64,000 nucleotides of DNA from Chryseobacterium geocarposphaerae. Lineage in GTDB: Bacteria > Bacteroidota > Bacteroidia > Flavobacteriales > Weeksellaceae. Below, one piece after another: positions 9,636 to 18,424 of this stretch. Position numbers and translations under genes: made by a program. The stretch is taken from contig NZ_PGFD01000001.1 in assembly GCF_002797535.1 (NCBI RefSeq), forward strand, positions 2,046,001 to 2,110,000, written 5' to 3'. Every line of letters begins with the position of its first letter. Position 1 is the first letter of the stretch. The notes below the pieces were generated by a model. The model worked only from the letters and a program-made list of their open reading frames with translations. It was not told where the DNA came from and did not search any database.

Positions 9636-11591
9636 TTATGGAATTATAAATTCCTCATCTTTACTATCCAACACCTCAAATTCCGAATTATTACTTATAA
9701 ATTCTGGTACAATCTTCTTTAATATCCTTACTACTTCCAATCTATCCCGCTTAACCGCTGACTTAACAATCTGCAAACATAATATATCAATCTCTTCAAA
9801 TTCCATTGTCGGGTCCTTAGAAATCATGATTTTCTCATGATGCGTAGGAATTGTTGTTGCATTGTCACTCAGTAATTCTTCGTACAGTTTTTCTCCTGGT
9901 CTTAAGCCTATAAAACTGATCTTGATATCTAAATCTGGTGTAAATCCTGATAATTTTATCATTCTTTTTGCCAAATCTAAAATTTTAACAGGTTCCCCCA
10001 TATCAAAGACGTAAATTTCCCCACCATTCCCCATTGTTCCAGCCTGCAACACAAGTTCACAAGCTTCAGGAATTGTCATGAAGTAACGTATAATATCAGG
10101 ATGAGTAATGGTAATAGGACCTCCTTTTTCGATCTGTTTTTTAAAATGAGGGATTACCGAACCATTTGATCCTAATACATTCCCAAAACGGGTTGTTATG
10201 AATTTTGTTACATTCCCTTTTGAATTCTGTAAAGATTGTACAAAAAGTTCCGCGGCTCTTTTTGAAGCTCCCATAACATTCGTAGGATTTACCGCCTTAT
10301 CTGTAGAAACCATTACAAAACGGTTAACCTTATATTCTTTTGAAAGCTGAGCTACATTTTTAGTTCCTAACACATTAACAAAAATTGCCTCGTGAGGATT
10401 ATCCTCTATTAAAGGTACATGCTTGTATGCTGCAGCGTGATACACCATTGAAAACTGATACTCTTCAAATATTTTTTCTAATCTATATTTATTTGAAATA
10501 TCTGCCAATATAAATTTAAAATTCTGATCCGGAAATTTTTCTACTAATTCCAGTTCAAGCTCATATAAGGGAGATTCTGCCTGATCCAGTACAACAATCA
10601 GAGATGGGTTAAATTGAGCCACCTGTCTTACAATCTCACTTCCAATAGACCCAGCCCCTCCTGTAACCAAAACATTTTTACTGAAATGTCTTTTTTTCAC
10701 TTCTTCATTTTCAATCTTGATAGGCTTACGGTTCAACAAGTCTTCAATCTGAAGCTGACGTATTCCGCCTACCAAATCAGAATCTCTCATTTTACTCAAT
10801 GAAGGTGCTTTCAAAACTTTTAAGCCATTATCCAATGCCAAAGTCATCCATTCTTCAAGTTCCTGCTTTGTCATGATTTCCTTAATGATCAGTACTGCAT
10901 CAAACTTTCTAATCAAATTTTCATTTTTAAAGAAATGTTCCTGATTGTATATTTTATGACCTAATAACATTGCACGGTTAGAATCTGATCTTTTTGTCAA
11001 AAAACCATAGAGCCTATAAGGATAGCTAGGGTTATGCATGATAGCTCTCGCCACTGAAACTGATGCATCTCCAACTCCTATAACAGCAACTTTTACTTTA
11101 TATGAAAATCCTTTATAATCGATCAGCATATTGAAAAACTGTTTTGTCACCATTCTAAAAAAGAACATTGCCGAAACAGAAATAAAAAAGTATAGAAATA
11201 GATTAGGATAAAGATATGGAGCTTTTCCCAACAGTATTTCTGCACAATAATTAATAGTAAGAAGTGTTATCAGAGTACTTCCTGATGAAAACATGATTTT
11301 AAAAAAATCAAAAAAAGTTGAATGCCTTATAATTCCTGCATATGTTTTGTATACAAACATAAACAGTAAGTTAATAAGAATGATTCCTCCTATTTTTTGA
11401 AATGTGTATTCCGGAAAACTATCTCTTACATGTAGCTTCTCTAAAAACAGAGAAGAGAGCACTATAGAAAACAGTACAATAAGAACATCTATGATAATAA
11501 CTAACCAACGAGGGACATATCTTAACTTAGTAATCTTCAATATGTTATCCCCATCGTACAGTACCCTAAAAGCATCAAGCAGCTTTTTCAT
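9636..11591 (-). CDS. membrane-bound UDP-GlcNAc 4,6-dehydratase (WbpM/CapD/FlaA1-like)
   Basis: A 651-residue two-part protein. The N-terminal ~160 residues hold about four transmembrane helices, followed by a Rossmann-like CoA-binding-type domain (VKVAVIGVGDAS). The C-terminal dehydratase domain has NAD(P) motif GGAGSIG (311-317) and catalytic STDKAVNPTNVMGASK, with Met440-x3-Lys444 and Asp431-Lys432 as in WbpM. Known relatives dehydrate UDP-GlcNAc to the 4-keto-6-deoxy sugar that starts QuiNAc/FucNAc synthesis. It is the first gene of the polysaccharide locus, immediately after a good promoter, and the large form often accompanies the initiating sugar transferase, which is not in this window. 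Confidence 0.9.
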   Translation of the reverse strand: MKKLLDAFRVLYDGDNILKITKLRYVPRWLVIIIDVLIVLFSIVLSSLFLEKLHVRDSFPEYTFQKIGGIILINLLFMFVYKTYAGIIRHSTFFDFFKIMFSSGSTLITLLTINYCAEILLGKAPYLYPNLFLYFFISVSAMFFFRMVTKQFFNMLIDYKGFSYKVKVAVIGVGDASVSVARAIMHNPSYPYRLYGFLTKRSDSNRAMLLGHKIYNQEHFFKNENLIRKFDAVLIIKEIMTKQELEEWMTLALDNGLKVLKAPSLSKMRDSDLVGGIRQLQIEDLLNRKPIKIENEEVKKRHFSKNVLVTGGAGSIGSEIVRQVAQFNPSLIVVLDQAESPLYELELELVEKFPDQNFKFILADISNKYRLEKIFEEYQFSMVYHAAAYKHVPLIEDNPHEAIFVNVLGTKNVAQLSKEYKVNRFVMVSTDKAVNPTNVMGASKRAAELFVQSLQNSKGNVTKFITTRFGNVLGSNGSVIPHFKKQIEKGGPITITHPDIIRYFMTIPEACELVLQAGTMGNGGEIYVFDMGEPVKILDLAKRMIKLSGFTPDLDIKISFIGLRPGEKLYEELLSDNATTIPTHHEKIMISKDPTMEFEEIDILCLQIVKSAVKRDRLEVVRILKKIVPEFISNNSEFEVLDSKDEEFIIP

Positions 11592-11621
11592 TCAACATCA
11601 ATTGGTTTTATAATTTTGGGA

Positions 11622-11629
11622 CAAAGATA
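11622..11629 (-). promoter_or_regulatory. -7 promoter element (TATCTTTG) of the polysaccharide operon
   Basis: TATCTTTG on the minus strand fits TAnnTTTG and lies 30 bases before the ATG at 11591. It is the best candidate for the main promoter of the minus-strand genes 11591 to 1. Confidence 0.6.
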
Positions 11630-11790
11630 ATAATATTATTCATTCTTATCACTTAGTCTTGAATTTATTTTTCATTTGGTTAATATAATATTAAAAACAA
11701 TAAAAAAATCTATATAATAATAGAAATTCATATCTATTTCAACATAAATTAATTAGTTATTTTGGTTATTAATTTAGATCATAAACAATA

Positions 11791-11820
11791 TAAAAATCCC
11801 AAAGCTAAGAAGCTTTGGGA
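11791..11820 (-). terminator. Rho-independent terminator after the small sorting-tail gene
   Basis: A perfect 10-bp stem, TCCCAAAGCT/AGCTTTGGGA (11797-11806 and 11811-11820), with a 4-base loop, followed by five T on the minus strand. It ends the 15040-11835 transcript and insulates it from the polysaccharide operon. Confidence 0.85.
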
Positions 11821-11834
11821 AGTAAATATCATCA

Positions 11835-12071
11835 TTAAAAAGAATCAACTGATTTCTTGCGTTTGACAAAAACAATCGCCATTCCTATAGCTGCTACTAT
11901 CAAAAATGGAACTTGCTCATCTATCGGTGCAGAAGGATCGCCGGGCTCTCCCGGGCTTTTTTCGACTTCCGAAGTTTGTTTTGGCTCATCATATATATAA
12001 GGATTATCTGAATCTTGTGCAAAAGTAAGACCTGAAAAAACTATTGAACCTATAATTATTATCTTTTTCAT
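11835..12071 (-). CDS. small exported protein with PID-CTERM-like sorting tail
   Basis: A 78-residue protein. It has an N-terminal signal peptide (MKKIIIIGSIVFSGLTFAQ), a short polar body rich in Pro, Glu and Asp, and a C-terminal tripartite signal: GEPGDPSAPID, a hydrophobic stretch VPFLIVAAIGMAIVFV, then KRKK. This matches what is known as the PID-CTERM type tail of flavobacterial surface proteins, analogous in layout to other C-terminal sorting signals; the family name is from memory. It starts eight bases after the stop of the large T9SS cargo gene and is followed by a strong terminator, so the two are co-transcribed. The mature protein would be only about 25-45 residues. Confidence 0.75.
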   Translation of the reverse strand: MKKIIIIGSIVFSGLTFAQDSDNPYIYDEPKQTSEVEKSPGEPGDPSAPIDEQVPFLIVAAIGMAIVFVKRKKSVDSF

Positions 12072-12079
12072 ATTCTTTC

Positions 12080-15040
12080 TTATTTAATTAATTTTTGGGT
12101 ATACTCTTTACCTGCCGATAATGCTTTCAGAATATACATTCCTTTTATTTCTAGCTTGAATTTAGCAGAGCTAGTGTTTGGTTTTAATTCTACTATTTTT
12201 CTACCTGAAGCATCAAATATTTCTATTCTCTCAATATTTTTAGAATTTCTAGCAACAAAATCTTCTCCGTCTCTGTATACTTCAAAAGTTGTTTTTTCAA
12301 TTTCCTGAGTTGCTAAAGCTCCAAGTTTATATACAATTTCGAATCTATTAGTGAATTCACCTGCGTTAGCTGAGAAACTATAGTTTCCGTTCTGAAGATT
12401 GGTATAAGTACCTAATTCTTTATCATGAAGGTAAATTGCCTGTCCATTATTGAAAATACCTTCTTTTTGAGTCAGTGAAATGACAAAGTTACCTCCTTCA
12501 AAATGTTTATTTCCTAATGGTACAACATCATCAATAGTAAATGGTGATTTTCCCTGAATTACTAATTTTTCAGCTCCCACAATACTATAGAAGGCATCTG
12601 ATCCCATTCCCATAGCTCTTGAATCAAACTTATCAAATGTATTTTGTGCTCCTGATTCATAATTAACAGCTAATGTAGTATGACTTCCATAAGGGGTTGC
12701 CAGTTTTAACCAAAACTTACCTGTATCATTACCATTCAATTTATTAAATGTATTTCCAGTAGTGGAAACCCTCATTGCGTTGGTAAATGTTGCTGTGGTT
12801 CCTGTTGCTTCAACAATGAAACCTTGTCCTACTGCAGCCGAACTTCCTGAATGTGATGCTAAAGAAGACGGAGCTTCTGTCCATGTTCCGGATCCTGCTG
12901 CATTGTATGTAGCATATCCAACATTGGTTGTTGTATTTCCTGTTTGTGTAGTTACATTATTGCTTGTATTATCCCAGAACCAGAATGTAGAATTCACAGA
13001 AGAGGAGTTTGCGTTATAAAATGCATTCAGATCAAGATTTGACGGATATGGATTTCCAATCAAATTATATTTGTTTGTAGAAGTATTATTTAAGTTAACT
13101 GCCACATTTCCATTGTTTGGCTGTGCAGTAGCACCTCCAAAAGTAGCTGCGGCATTTGCTACCGGCATTTTTACTGAGTATCCTACTCCAGGTGTAGAAG
13201 TTGCAGGATTACTCAAAGTCGTATAATAGTCTGTATCGCTATTATAAGTCATTACATACTGTGGCGTAGATGTATGAATTCCGTACATATTTTGAGAAGC
13301 CGTTGGTGATGCCCAGAATACATATTTATTAGCAGCACTTGTCGTATTTTTCAATACGTTAAAAGCTCCTGTATTAGTTAAAGTAGAACCGTCTCTTTGA
13401 ATAAGGTTACCACCGTCTTCAATTTTTACGTCAACAGCACTCACTGTATTCCCAGAGGTAACCTCTAGTACTGCTCCACTTTTAACTGTAATATTTTTAG
13501 CTGTGATTGGAGGATTAGACGTTGTTGAATAAGTCCCATTGATAATAGCATCTGTTGTTGATGTTGGAGCATTTGACGACCATGCCGTCCCATTCCATAC
13601 TGTTGAGTCTCCACAAGAGATACTTACGTTATCAATAAACGCTCTCCCGCTCGTTGTAGCAATATTTAAAGTTGACCCAATTGGAACATTTGAAAAAATA
13701 ACTGATTTATTTTCAAAAGAACCTGAAGATATAATATTACTATATGTTACCGTTTGAGTTTGAGAACCTACTGTTACATTAATATCTCCTTCAACACTAC
13801 TCCATCCTTTAACCGCGAAAGAAACAGTAATAGTACCTGCAATATTTGATAACACTTTAGAAGTAATTGATCCTGAAGAGCTCCCGGATCCAAGTCTCAC
13901 CGCTCCACCTGCTGAATAGGCAGAACTTAATGTTGGGAAGTTAGAATTTCCGCCCCAGGCTGTTGAAGAACCTGAAGTACTCGTATTATTACCGGTAGTA
14001 ATACTACTGAAATCTTCCCCAAAACACGAGTTGCTTGCTATAAATGTTTTAGTAAGGTTTAGCGCATTATAATTGCTATTACCTGCTTGGTTAGCCGTAA
14101 CTAATACTGATCCTGGCGAAGAAAAAGTAAGAATATTTCCAGATAAACTAGCAATAACAGGATTTGATGAACTATAAACAACAGCTAATCCCTGATCTGT
14201 CTGTGATGGCAAAATAACGGAAGAACCAGAGCTTAAATTCACACCTGTGTCTGTAAATCCAGTTAATGTCTGATCTCCTTTAGCAATAGTAAAATTAAAT
14301 GTTGCCGGAGCTGAAGTTCCAGCTCCATTTGTTGCCGTAATATCTGTTGTAAAAGAACCTACTGTTGTAGGAGTTCCAGAAATAAGTCCACTTGTTGTAT
14401 TTAATGATAAACCTCCTGGTAAACTACTTCCATTAGCTACAGCATAGGAAGTTGGATTTTCTGTCGCCTGAATACTTTGCGAAAACGCAGTTCCTATTGT
14501 TCCGGTAAAGGATGAAGCTGTAACCGTGGGTATTATACTTGATGCTGTTGTTATAGTTACGGATTTGATATAAATACTGTTTGATGTACAAGCCACATAT
14601 ACTTGAACATTTCCTGTTACGGCAGAAGCAGGTGTAAAAGTAGCAGTCTTGTCAGTAGTCCCTCCTGAAGAAGGTGCTGTAATTGTAAAAGTAGAACCAA
14701 TCTGTGTACCAGAATTGGCTGTTGCCGAAGCCGAAGAAACAGAATTTACTCTGATGCTTCCTGCTCCACTTGATGCATTAGTAGAATATATTACTTCTAC
14801 TTTCGACACATTGGAAAAAGAAGGGCTATTTCCATATGCACCAGAAGTGCTAGAGGTAATTTGTATTCCTCTGCCAGATTGTAATAAGTTTCCTGAACTC
14901 CCAGCTGTCCAGTTAGTAGGAGTTGCCGCCCAATCTTTACTCGTGAAAGTATACGTTGTCTGCCCCCACGTCCAAACCGAAAAGAGCGCCATCAAAAATG
15001 CCAAGGTCATCTTTGACAGAGGTTGTAATTTTGAAATCAT
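12080..15040 (-). CDS. large secreted protein with Ig-like repeats and T9SS type A sorting tail
   Basis: A 986-residue secreted protein. The signal peptide covers about 1-27 (MTLAFLMALFSVWTWGQ). A beta-rich N-terminal domain is followed by a putative Ig domain of the He_PIG type at about 172-253 (SGTPTTVGSF, ATNGAGTSAPATFNFTI), then an MBG/Ig-like segment, a further carbohydrate-binding-like beta domain, and Ser/Thr/Asn-rich stretches. The C-terminal ~80 residues (FEVYRDGEDF, IEIFDASGRKIVEL, GMYILKALSAGK) are a type IX secretion sorting domain. The protein is probably attached to or released from the cell surface. No enzymatic motif was recognised. It is the first gene of a two-gene unit with the small sorting-tail protein. 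Confidence 0.9.
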   Translation of the reverse strand: MISKLQPLSKMTLAFLMALFSVWTWGQTTYTFTSKDWAATPTNWTAGSSGNLLQSGRGIQITSSTSGAYGNSPSFSNVSKVEVIYSTNASSGAGSIRVNSVSSASATANSGTQIGSTFTITAPSSGGTTDKTATFTPASAVTGNVQVYVACTSNSIYIKSVTITTASSIIPTVTASSFTGTIGTAFSQSIQATENPTSYAVANGSSLPGGLSLNTTSGLISGTPTTVGSFTTDITATNGAGTSAPATFNFTIAKGDQTLTGFTDTGVNLSSGSSVILPSQTDQGLAVVYSSSNPVIASLSGNILTFSSPGSVLVTANQAGNSNYNALNLTKTFIASNSCFGEDFSSITTGNNTSTSGSSTAWGGNSNFPTLSSAYSAGGAVRLGSGSSSGSITSKVLSNIAGTITVSFAVKGWSSVEGDINVTVGSQTQTVTYSNIISSGSFENKSVIFSNVPIGSTLNIATTSGRAFIDNVSISCGDSTVWNGTAWSSNAPTSTTDAIINGTYSTTSNPPITAKNITVKSGAVLEVTSGNTVSAVDVKIEDGGNLIQRDGSTLTNTGAFNVLKNTTSAANKYVFWASPTASQNMYGIHTSTPQYVMTYNSDTDYYTTLSNPATSTPGVGYSVKMPVANAAATFGGATAQPNNGNVAVNLNNTSTNKYNLIGNPYPSNLDLNAFYNANSSSVNSTFWFWDNTSNNVTTQTGNTTTNVGYATYNAAGSGTWTEAPSSLASHSGSSAAVGQGFIVEATGTTATFTNAMRVSTTGNTFNKLNGNDTGKFWLKLATPYGSHTTLAVNYESGAQNTFDKFDSRAMGMGSDAFYSIVGAEKLVIQGKSPFTIDDVVPLGNKHFEGGNFVISLTQKEGIFNNGQAIYLHDKELGTYTNLQNGNYSFSANAGEFTNRFEIVYKLGALATQEIEKTTFEVYRDGEDFVARNSKNIERIEIFDASGRKIVELKPNTSSAKFKLEIKGMYILKALSAGKEYTQKLIK

Positions 15041-15062
15041 AGTTTTATTTTTAAGTATGTAG

Positions 15063-15070
15063 CAAAACTA
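15063..15070 (-). promoter_or_regulatory. -7 element (TAGTTTTG) before the T9SS cargo gene
   Basis: TAGTTTTG on the minus strand fits TAnnTTTG, 22 bases before the ATG at 15040. Confidence 0.5.
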
Positions 15071-15114
15071 TATATTTTTTCTTAAAAAGCAAGAATATCA
15101 AAATTATATAAATG

Positions 15115-15576
15115 TTAAGTATCAATAAAATGTAAAATTTCATCATATTCAAATCCTCTACTTAAAACATATTTAATAGTTTTTGCTTTTTTTTGAAATT
15201 CTTTCAACCCTTTTTGTTTACTGTAATAATCTTCATATATTTTTCGGAGAGTTGCTTCATAATCCGTTTCATCAATTTCATCAAAACAGGAATTGATGAG
15301 TTTTTCGGAAATCTGTTTCTGCTTGAGATTCAACCTGATTTTATTCCTGCCCCAATGTTTGATATAAAATTTTCCACGGATATAACTTCGGGTAAATCTT
15401 TCTTCATTTAAATAGTTTTCTTTTAAAAGATAAAGCATAATTTCCTCTTTTGCTTCTTCTATCAAAAGGAACTCCTTCATTTTCTGTTCCACTTCCGCAT
15501 GGCATCGATCCTGGTAAACGCAATAATTTACCAGTTTCAGCTTAATTTCATCAAAAGTAAAAGATTTCTTTTCCAT
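15115..15576 (-). CDS. recX: regulatory protein RecX
   Basis: A 153-residue RecX-family protein, modulator of RecA filament formation and activity. It shows the three-helix repeats of the family: LVNYCVYQDRCHAEVEQKM, YLLKENYLNEERFTRSYIRGKF, WGRNKIRLNLKQKQIS and GFEYDEILHFI. Length and motifs are normal. It lies downstream of glyA in the same direction, separated by a clear terminator, so it probably has its own promoter or relies on read-through. Confidence 0.9.
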   Translation of the reverse strand: MEKKSFTFDEIKLKLVNYCVYQDRCHAEVEQKMKEFLLIEEAKEEIMLYLLKENYLNEERFTRSYIRGKFYIKHWGRNKIRLNLKQKQISEKLINSCFDEIDETDYEATLRKIYEDYYSKQKGLKEFQKKAKTIKYVLSRGFEYDEILHFIDT

Positions 15577-15587
15577 AGTTTAGGGAT

Positions 15588-15615
15588 AAAAAAAGAATGA
15601 GCAATTGCCCATTCT
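15588..15615 (-). terminator. terminator of glyA
   Basis: An imperfect palindrome AGAATG..GCAATTGC..CATTCT (15594-15615) is followed on the minus strand by a T run (15588-15593). It lies between the glyA stop and the recX start. Confidence 0.8.
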
Positions 15616-15640
15616 TATATTTTGTTGACGAAGATAAATA

Positions 15641-16906
15641 TTAATAATTGAATAATGCTTTACCTTCCATTAATTCATTAACTTTCTTTCTTACAGAAGT
15701 AATTACTTCTTCATTTTTGATATTATCAACCACTTCAGAAATAAATCCGGCAATGGTATCCATATCATTTTCTTTCAATCCTCGAGTTGTGATTGCTGCA
15801 GTTCCCAATCGGATCCCCGAAGTCGTGAATGGTGATTTATCATCAAACGGTACCATATTTTTGTTACAAGTGATATCAGCAAGAACCAAAGCTTTTTCTG
15901 TTTCCTTACCGTTTACATTTTTATTTCTAAGGTCAACAAGCATTAAGTGATTGTCTGTTCCTCCACTTACAATATCAAATCCTCTGTCAATCATTGCTTT
16001 TGCCAAAGCCTGTGCATTAGACTGTACCTGTTTTGCATAGGTTAAGAACTGATCATCCAAAGCCTCACCAAAAGCAACTGCTTTACCAGCAATTACATGC
16101 TCTAACGGACCTCCCTGAATTCCCGGGAAAACTGCTCCATCCAGAACCTGGCTCATCATTTTGATCTCTCCTTTCGGTGTTTTGTGACCGTAAGTATTTT
16201 CAAAATCTTTCCCCATCATGATCATCCCTCCTCTTGGACCTCTTAAAGTTTTGTGAGTTGTAGTAGTTACCACATGACAGTGTTCGAACGGATTATTTAA
16301 AAGACCTTTTGCCACCAAACCTGCAGGGTGAGCAATATCTGCCCAAAGTGTAGCTCCTATCTCATCTGCAACCTCTCTGAATTTAGCATAATCCAGATCT
16401 CTTGAATAAGCAGAGAAACCGGCGATAAGCATTTTTGGCCTTTCTCTCAAAGCCACTTCTCTCATTTGATCATAATCAATAAGACCAGTCTCTTGCTGAA
16501 CTCCATAAGAAACCACATCATACTGAATCCCGGAGAAATTCACGGAAGAACCATGAGTAAGGTGACCTCCCATAGAAAGATCCATTCCCATGATTTTATC
16601 TCCAGGTTTCAAAACTGCCAAGTAAATTGCCGCATTGGCCTGAGAACCAGAATGTGGCTGAACATTTACATAATCTACTCCAAAAAGCTCTTTTGCTCTG
16701 TTGATTGCCAAAGTTTCAACCTCATCTACTACTTCACATCCTCCGTAATATCTCTTTCCGGGATAGCCTTCTGCATATTTGTTAGTCAATACGCTTCCCA
16801 TTGCTTTCATAACGTTCTCAGAAACAAAGTTTTCTGATGCAATCATCTCAATTCCATGGGTTTGTCTTTGTCTTTCTTTTTCAATCAGGTCGAAAATAAT
16901 GTCCAT
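15641..16906 (-). CDS. glyA: serine hydroxymethyltransferase
   Basis: A 421-residue PLP enzyme that interconverts serine and glycine and loads one carbon onto tetrahydrofolate. The PLP lysine is in [16 protein letters not shown]. Other family signatures are [37 protein letters not shown] and [12 protein letters not shown]. Full length and intact. A TAnnTTTG promoter lies about 30 bases upstream and a terminator lies downstream, so it is a single-gene unit. Confidence 0.97.
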   Translation of the reverse strand: MDIIFDLIEKERQRQTHGIEMIASENFVSENVMKAMGSVLTNKYAEGYPGKRYYGGCEVVDEVETLAINRAKELFGVDYVNVQPHSGSQANAAIYLAVLKPGDKIMGMDLSMGGHLTHGSSVNFSGIQYDVVSYGVQQETGLIDYDQMREVALRERPKMLIAGFSAYSRDLDYAKFREVADEIGATLWADIAHPAGLVAKGLLNNPFEHCHVVTTTTHKTLRGPRGGMIMMGKDFENTYGHKTPKGEIKMMSQVLDGAVFPGIQGGPLEHVIAGKAVAFGEALDDQFLTYAKQVQSNAQALAKAMIDRGFDIVSGGTDNHLMLVDLRNKNVNGKETEKALVLADITCNKNMVPFDDKSPFTTSGIRLGTAAITTRGLKENDMDTIAGFISEVVDNIKNEEVITSVRKKVNELMEGKALFNY

Positions 16907-16936
16907 TTTACTTTTTAGTTTTGAAATTTTTCACCC

Positions 16937-16944
16937 CAAATGTA
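16937..16944 (-). promoter_or_regulatory. -7 element (TACATTTG) of glyA
   Basis: TACATTTG on the minus strand, ending 30 bases before the glyA ATG, fits the Bacteroidota -7 consensus. Confidence 0.6.
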
Positions 16945-17012
16945 CGGAAAATCCTTTGAGATTTTGGTATTACGAAATATGATTTTTTGTTTTAAAATTT
17001 AACAAAATCCCA

Positions 17013-17429
17013 TTAAAGCTCCTGATTAATGAATTTTTTACAATAATTTTTTATCTCATCCCGAACCTTTCCAAATACCAGATTGATTTCCTCTTCTGTC
17101 CCTACGGCTTTTGCCGGATCCTGGAAATTATAATGAAACATTTTCGCTTTTGTCGGAAAATACGGGCAATTTTCTTTTGCATTGTCACAAACGGTAATCA
17201 CAAAATCAAAGTCAATATTTTTGTATTCATCAAGAGTATTGGAAGTATGATGAGAAATATCAATTCCATCTTCTATCATCGTGGCAATCGCTTTCGGATT
17301 TACACCATGCTTTTCAATTCCGGCACTGTAAACTTCTGCTTTTTCGTGAGCAAAATACCTTAAATAACCTTCCGCAATCTGGCTTCTGCAGCTATTGCCG
17401 GTACAAAGAACTAGTATCTTCTTTTTCAT
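17013..17429 (-). CDS. arsC: arsenate reductase, thioredoxin-coupled (LMW phosphatase fold)
   Basis: A 138-residue protein with the phosphatase loop CTGNSCRS (Cys9 nucleophile, Arg15) and the redox pair in CDNAKENCP (Cys81, Cys88). The three cysteines correspond to the relay used by thioredoxin-dependent ArsC to reduce arsenate to arsenite. Context supports this over a protein-tyrosine phosphatase: it is the last gene of an ArsR-headed unit with ArsR-type operators. No arsenite pump gene (arsB/acr3) follows; the next gene downstream is glyA. Confidence 0.92.
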   Translation of the reverse strand: MKKKILVLCTGNSCRSQIAEGYLRYFAHEKAEVYSAGIEKHGVNPKAIATMIEDGIDISHHTSNTLDEYKNIDFDFVITVCDNAKENCPYFPTKAKMFHYNFQDPAKAVGTEEEINLVFGKVRDEIKNYCKKFINQEL

Positions 17430-17432
17430 ATT

Positions 17433-17558
17433 TTAAACAAATAGCCAAATGATATTAATAATGCAAAACTTAGGATCGAATCCGAAAATCAACTGCAGAA
17501 CAATCACTGAGGCCGTGATGATTATTGGTTTTTTATATCGAATCAGTTTATCTTTCAT
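17433..17558 (-). CDS. 41-residue membrane peptide within the ars operon
   Basis: A short open frame (ATG at 17556-17558, TAA at 17433-17435) sits between the DUF6428-like gene and arsC with only three bases on each side. Its product begins with a charged stretch (MKDKLIRYKK), continues with a hydrophobic segment (PIIITASVIVLQLIFGF), and ends in a second hydrophobic run (CIINIIWLFV). No family was recognised. The exact packing between two genes of the same operon argues that it is real and translationally coupled. It could be a small membrane partner or a remnant of a longer membrane protein. Confidence 0.6.
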   Translation of the reverse strand: MKDKLIRYKKPIIITASVIVLQLIFGFDPKFCIINIIWLFV

Positions 17559-17561
17559 AGT

Positions 17562-18035
17562 TTAGCAGCAACCGGAATTAGGCGAACAAGAATTCTGTTG
17601 TTTTCCCGCTAATTCATTTAAACTTATTTTCTGTTTTTGAGGAGGAACTCCGCATGCATCCTGAGCAAGACAAGCGGTTAGTTTATTTTTTAAAACAAAA
17701 TGTTTTCCGTTGAATTCAAGATCATATTTTCCGATCGTTGTATCCTGATATTCTACTTCGATTTCAAAATCTCCGATGCCTAATTTTTCTTCTGAAAGCT
17801 GAATAATACGAAGTAGCTTTCCGGGTTTTAAACGGTGTTCATCATCATTGGCATTCCAAAGCTGGAAATTTACTTTTTCTTCTTTTCTAATCGTTCCGCC
17901 ACAATCGATAAAGTTTTTAGTAACCATTCCTATTTCTGTTACATGAAAATGTTCGGGTACGAATTGCCCGTTTTCAAGCTCAAATTCTACATTGTCTAAT
18001 GTCGGAAGAATTTCTTTGATGTCTCCAAGTGTCAT
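17562..18035 (-). CDS. DUF6428-like ars-operon protein with Cys-rich C-terminus
   Basis: A 157-residue soluble protein. The body is a beta-rich domain (EFELENGQFVPEHFHVTEIG, TKNFIDCGGTIRKEE). The C-terminus carries cysteines in CLAQDAC and the extreme tail CSPNSGCC, which could bind arsenite or another thiophilic ion. It resembles the DUF6428 proteins that I recall accompanying arsC/arsR in Bacteroidota; that family name is from memory. It lies directly downstream of a 22-bp ArsR-type operator, with arsR on the other side of it. Function is not known. Confidence 0.75.
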   Translation of the reverse strand: MTLGDIKEILPTLDNVEFELENGQFVPEHFHVTEIGMVTKNFIDCGGTIRKEEKVNFQLWNANDDEHRLKPGKLLRIIQLSEEKLGIGDFEIEVEYQDTTIGKYDLEFNGKHFVLKNKLTACLAQDACGVPPQKQKISLNELAGKQQNSCSPNSGCC

Positions 18036-18056
18036 AAATGTATATATTTAAATTGT

Positions 18057-18078
18057 AATATCGCAATATTACGATATT
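18057..18078. promoter_or_regulatory. ArsR-type operator, downstream copy
   Basis: A 22-bp interrupted palindrome with arms AATATCG and CGATATT around CAATATTA, in the 59-base gap between arsR and the DUF6428-like gene. The 18-base core TATCGCAATATTACGATA is identical to the copy in front of arsR. It probably lets ArsR control the downstream genes separately. Confidence 0.75.
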
Positions 18079-18094
18079 TAGTGTCAAAAATTTT

Positions 18095-18421
18095 TTAACA
18101 ACAGTTTTGCTTTTTTACGGTCGAGATGATATTGGAGAAAAATACATTCAAAACTTCAAATGCTTTCTCATCTATACAATAGCAAATTGAATTTCCTTCA
18201 ATATTCCCTTTAATTAGCCCTGCATTTTTCAATTCCTTTAAATGTTGAGAAACGGTAGGCTGTGCCAATGGAAGCTCATTCACAATATCTCCGCAAATGC
18301 ATTCATTCACTTTCATTAAATATTCAATGATCGCAATTCTTGCAGGATGTCCTAATGCTTTTGCAAGCATCGCCATTTTATTTTGCTGTTCGGTAAAAAA
18401 ATCGGTTTTGGTTGCTCCCAT
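18095..18421 (-). CDS. arsR: ArsR-family metalloregulator
   Basis: A 108-residue winged-helix repressor. The helix-turn-helix segment is LPLAQPTVSQHLKELKNAGLI. A metal-sensing cysteine pair lies in NECICGDIV (Cys41, Cys43), and the protein ends in Cys-Cys (107-108). Known family behaviour is release from DNA on arsenite or antimonite binding. A TTG two codons upstream would fall in the -7 element TAGTTTTG (18425-18432), so the ATG at 18421 is used. That leaves almost no 5' leader, so the transcript may be leaderless. Two matching palindromes flank the gene. Confidence 0.9.
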   Translation of the reverse strand: MGATKTDFFTEQQNKMAMLAKALGHPARIAIIEYLMKVNECICGDIVNELPLAQPTVSQHLKELKNAGLIKGNIEGNSICYCIDEKAFEVLNVFFSNIISTVKKQNCC

Positions 18422-18424
18422 ATT

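Noticed and set aside
12762..13757. Open plus-strand frames opposite the T9SS cargo gene
   Set aside because: Shadow frames caused by Thr/Ser/Asn-rich coding on the minus strand; no domain, promoter or start context.
14649..15062. 137-codon plus-strand frame opposite the start of the T9SS cargo gene
   Set aside because: It overlaps the signal peptide and promoter of the real gene and shows no recognisable domain.
17013..17429. LMW-phosphatase-fold protein considered as a Wzb phosphatase for Wzc
   Set aside because: The Cys81/Cys88 relay and ars operon context identify it as arsenate reductase.
17461..17490. tRNA-like GGATCGAATCCG stretch near the ars genes
   Set aside because: No cloverleaf around it; it lies within the coding frame of the 41-residue peptide.
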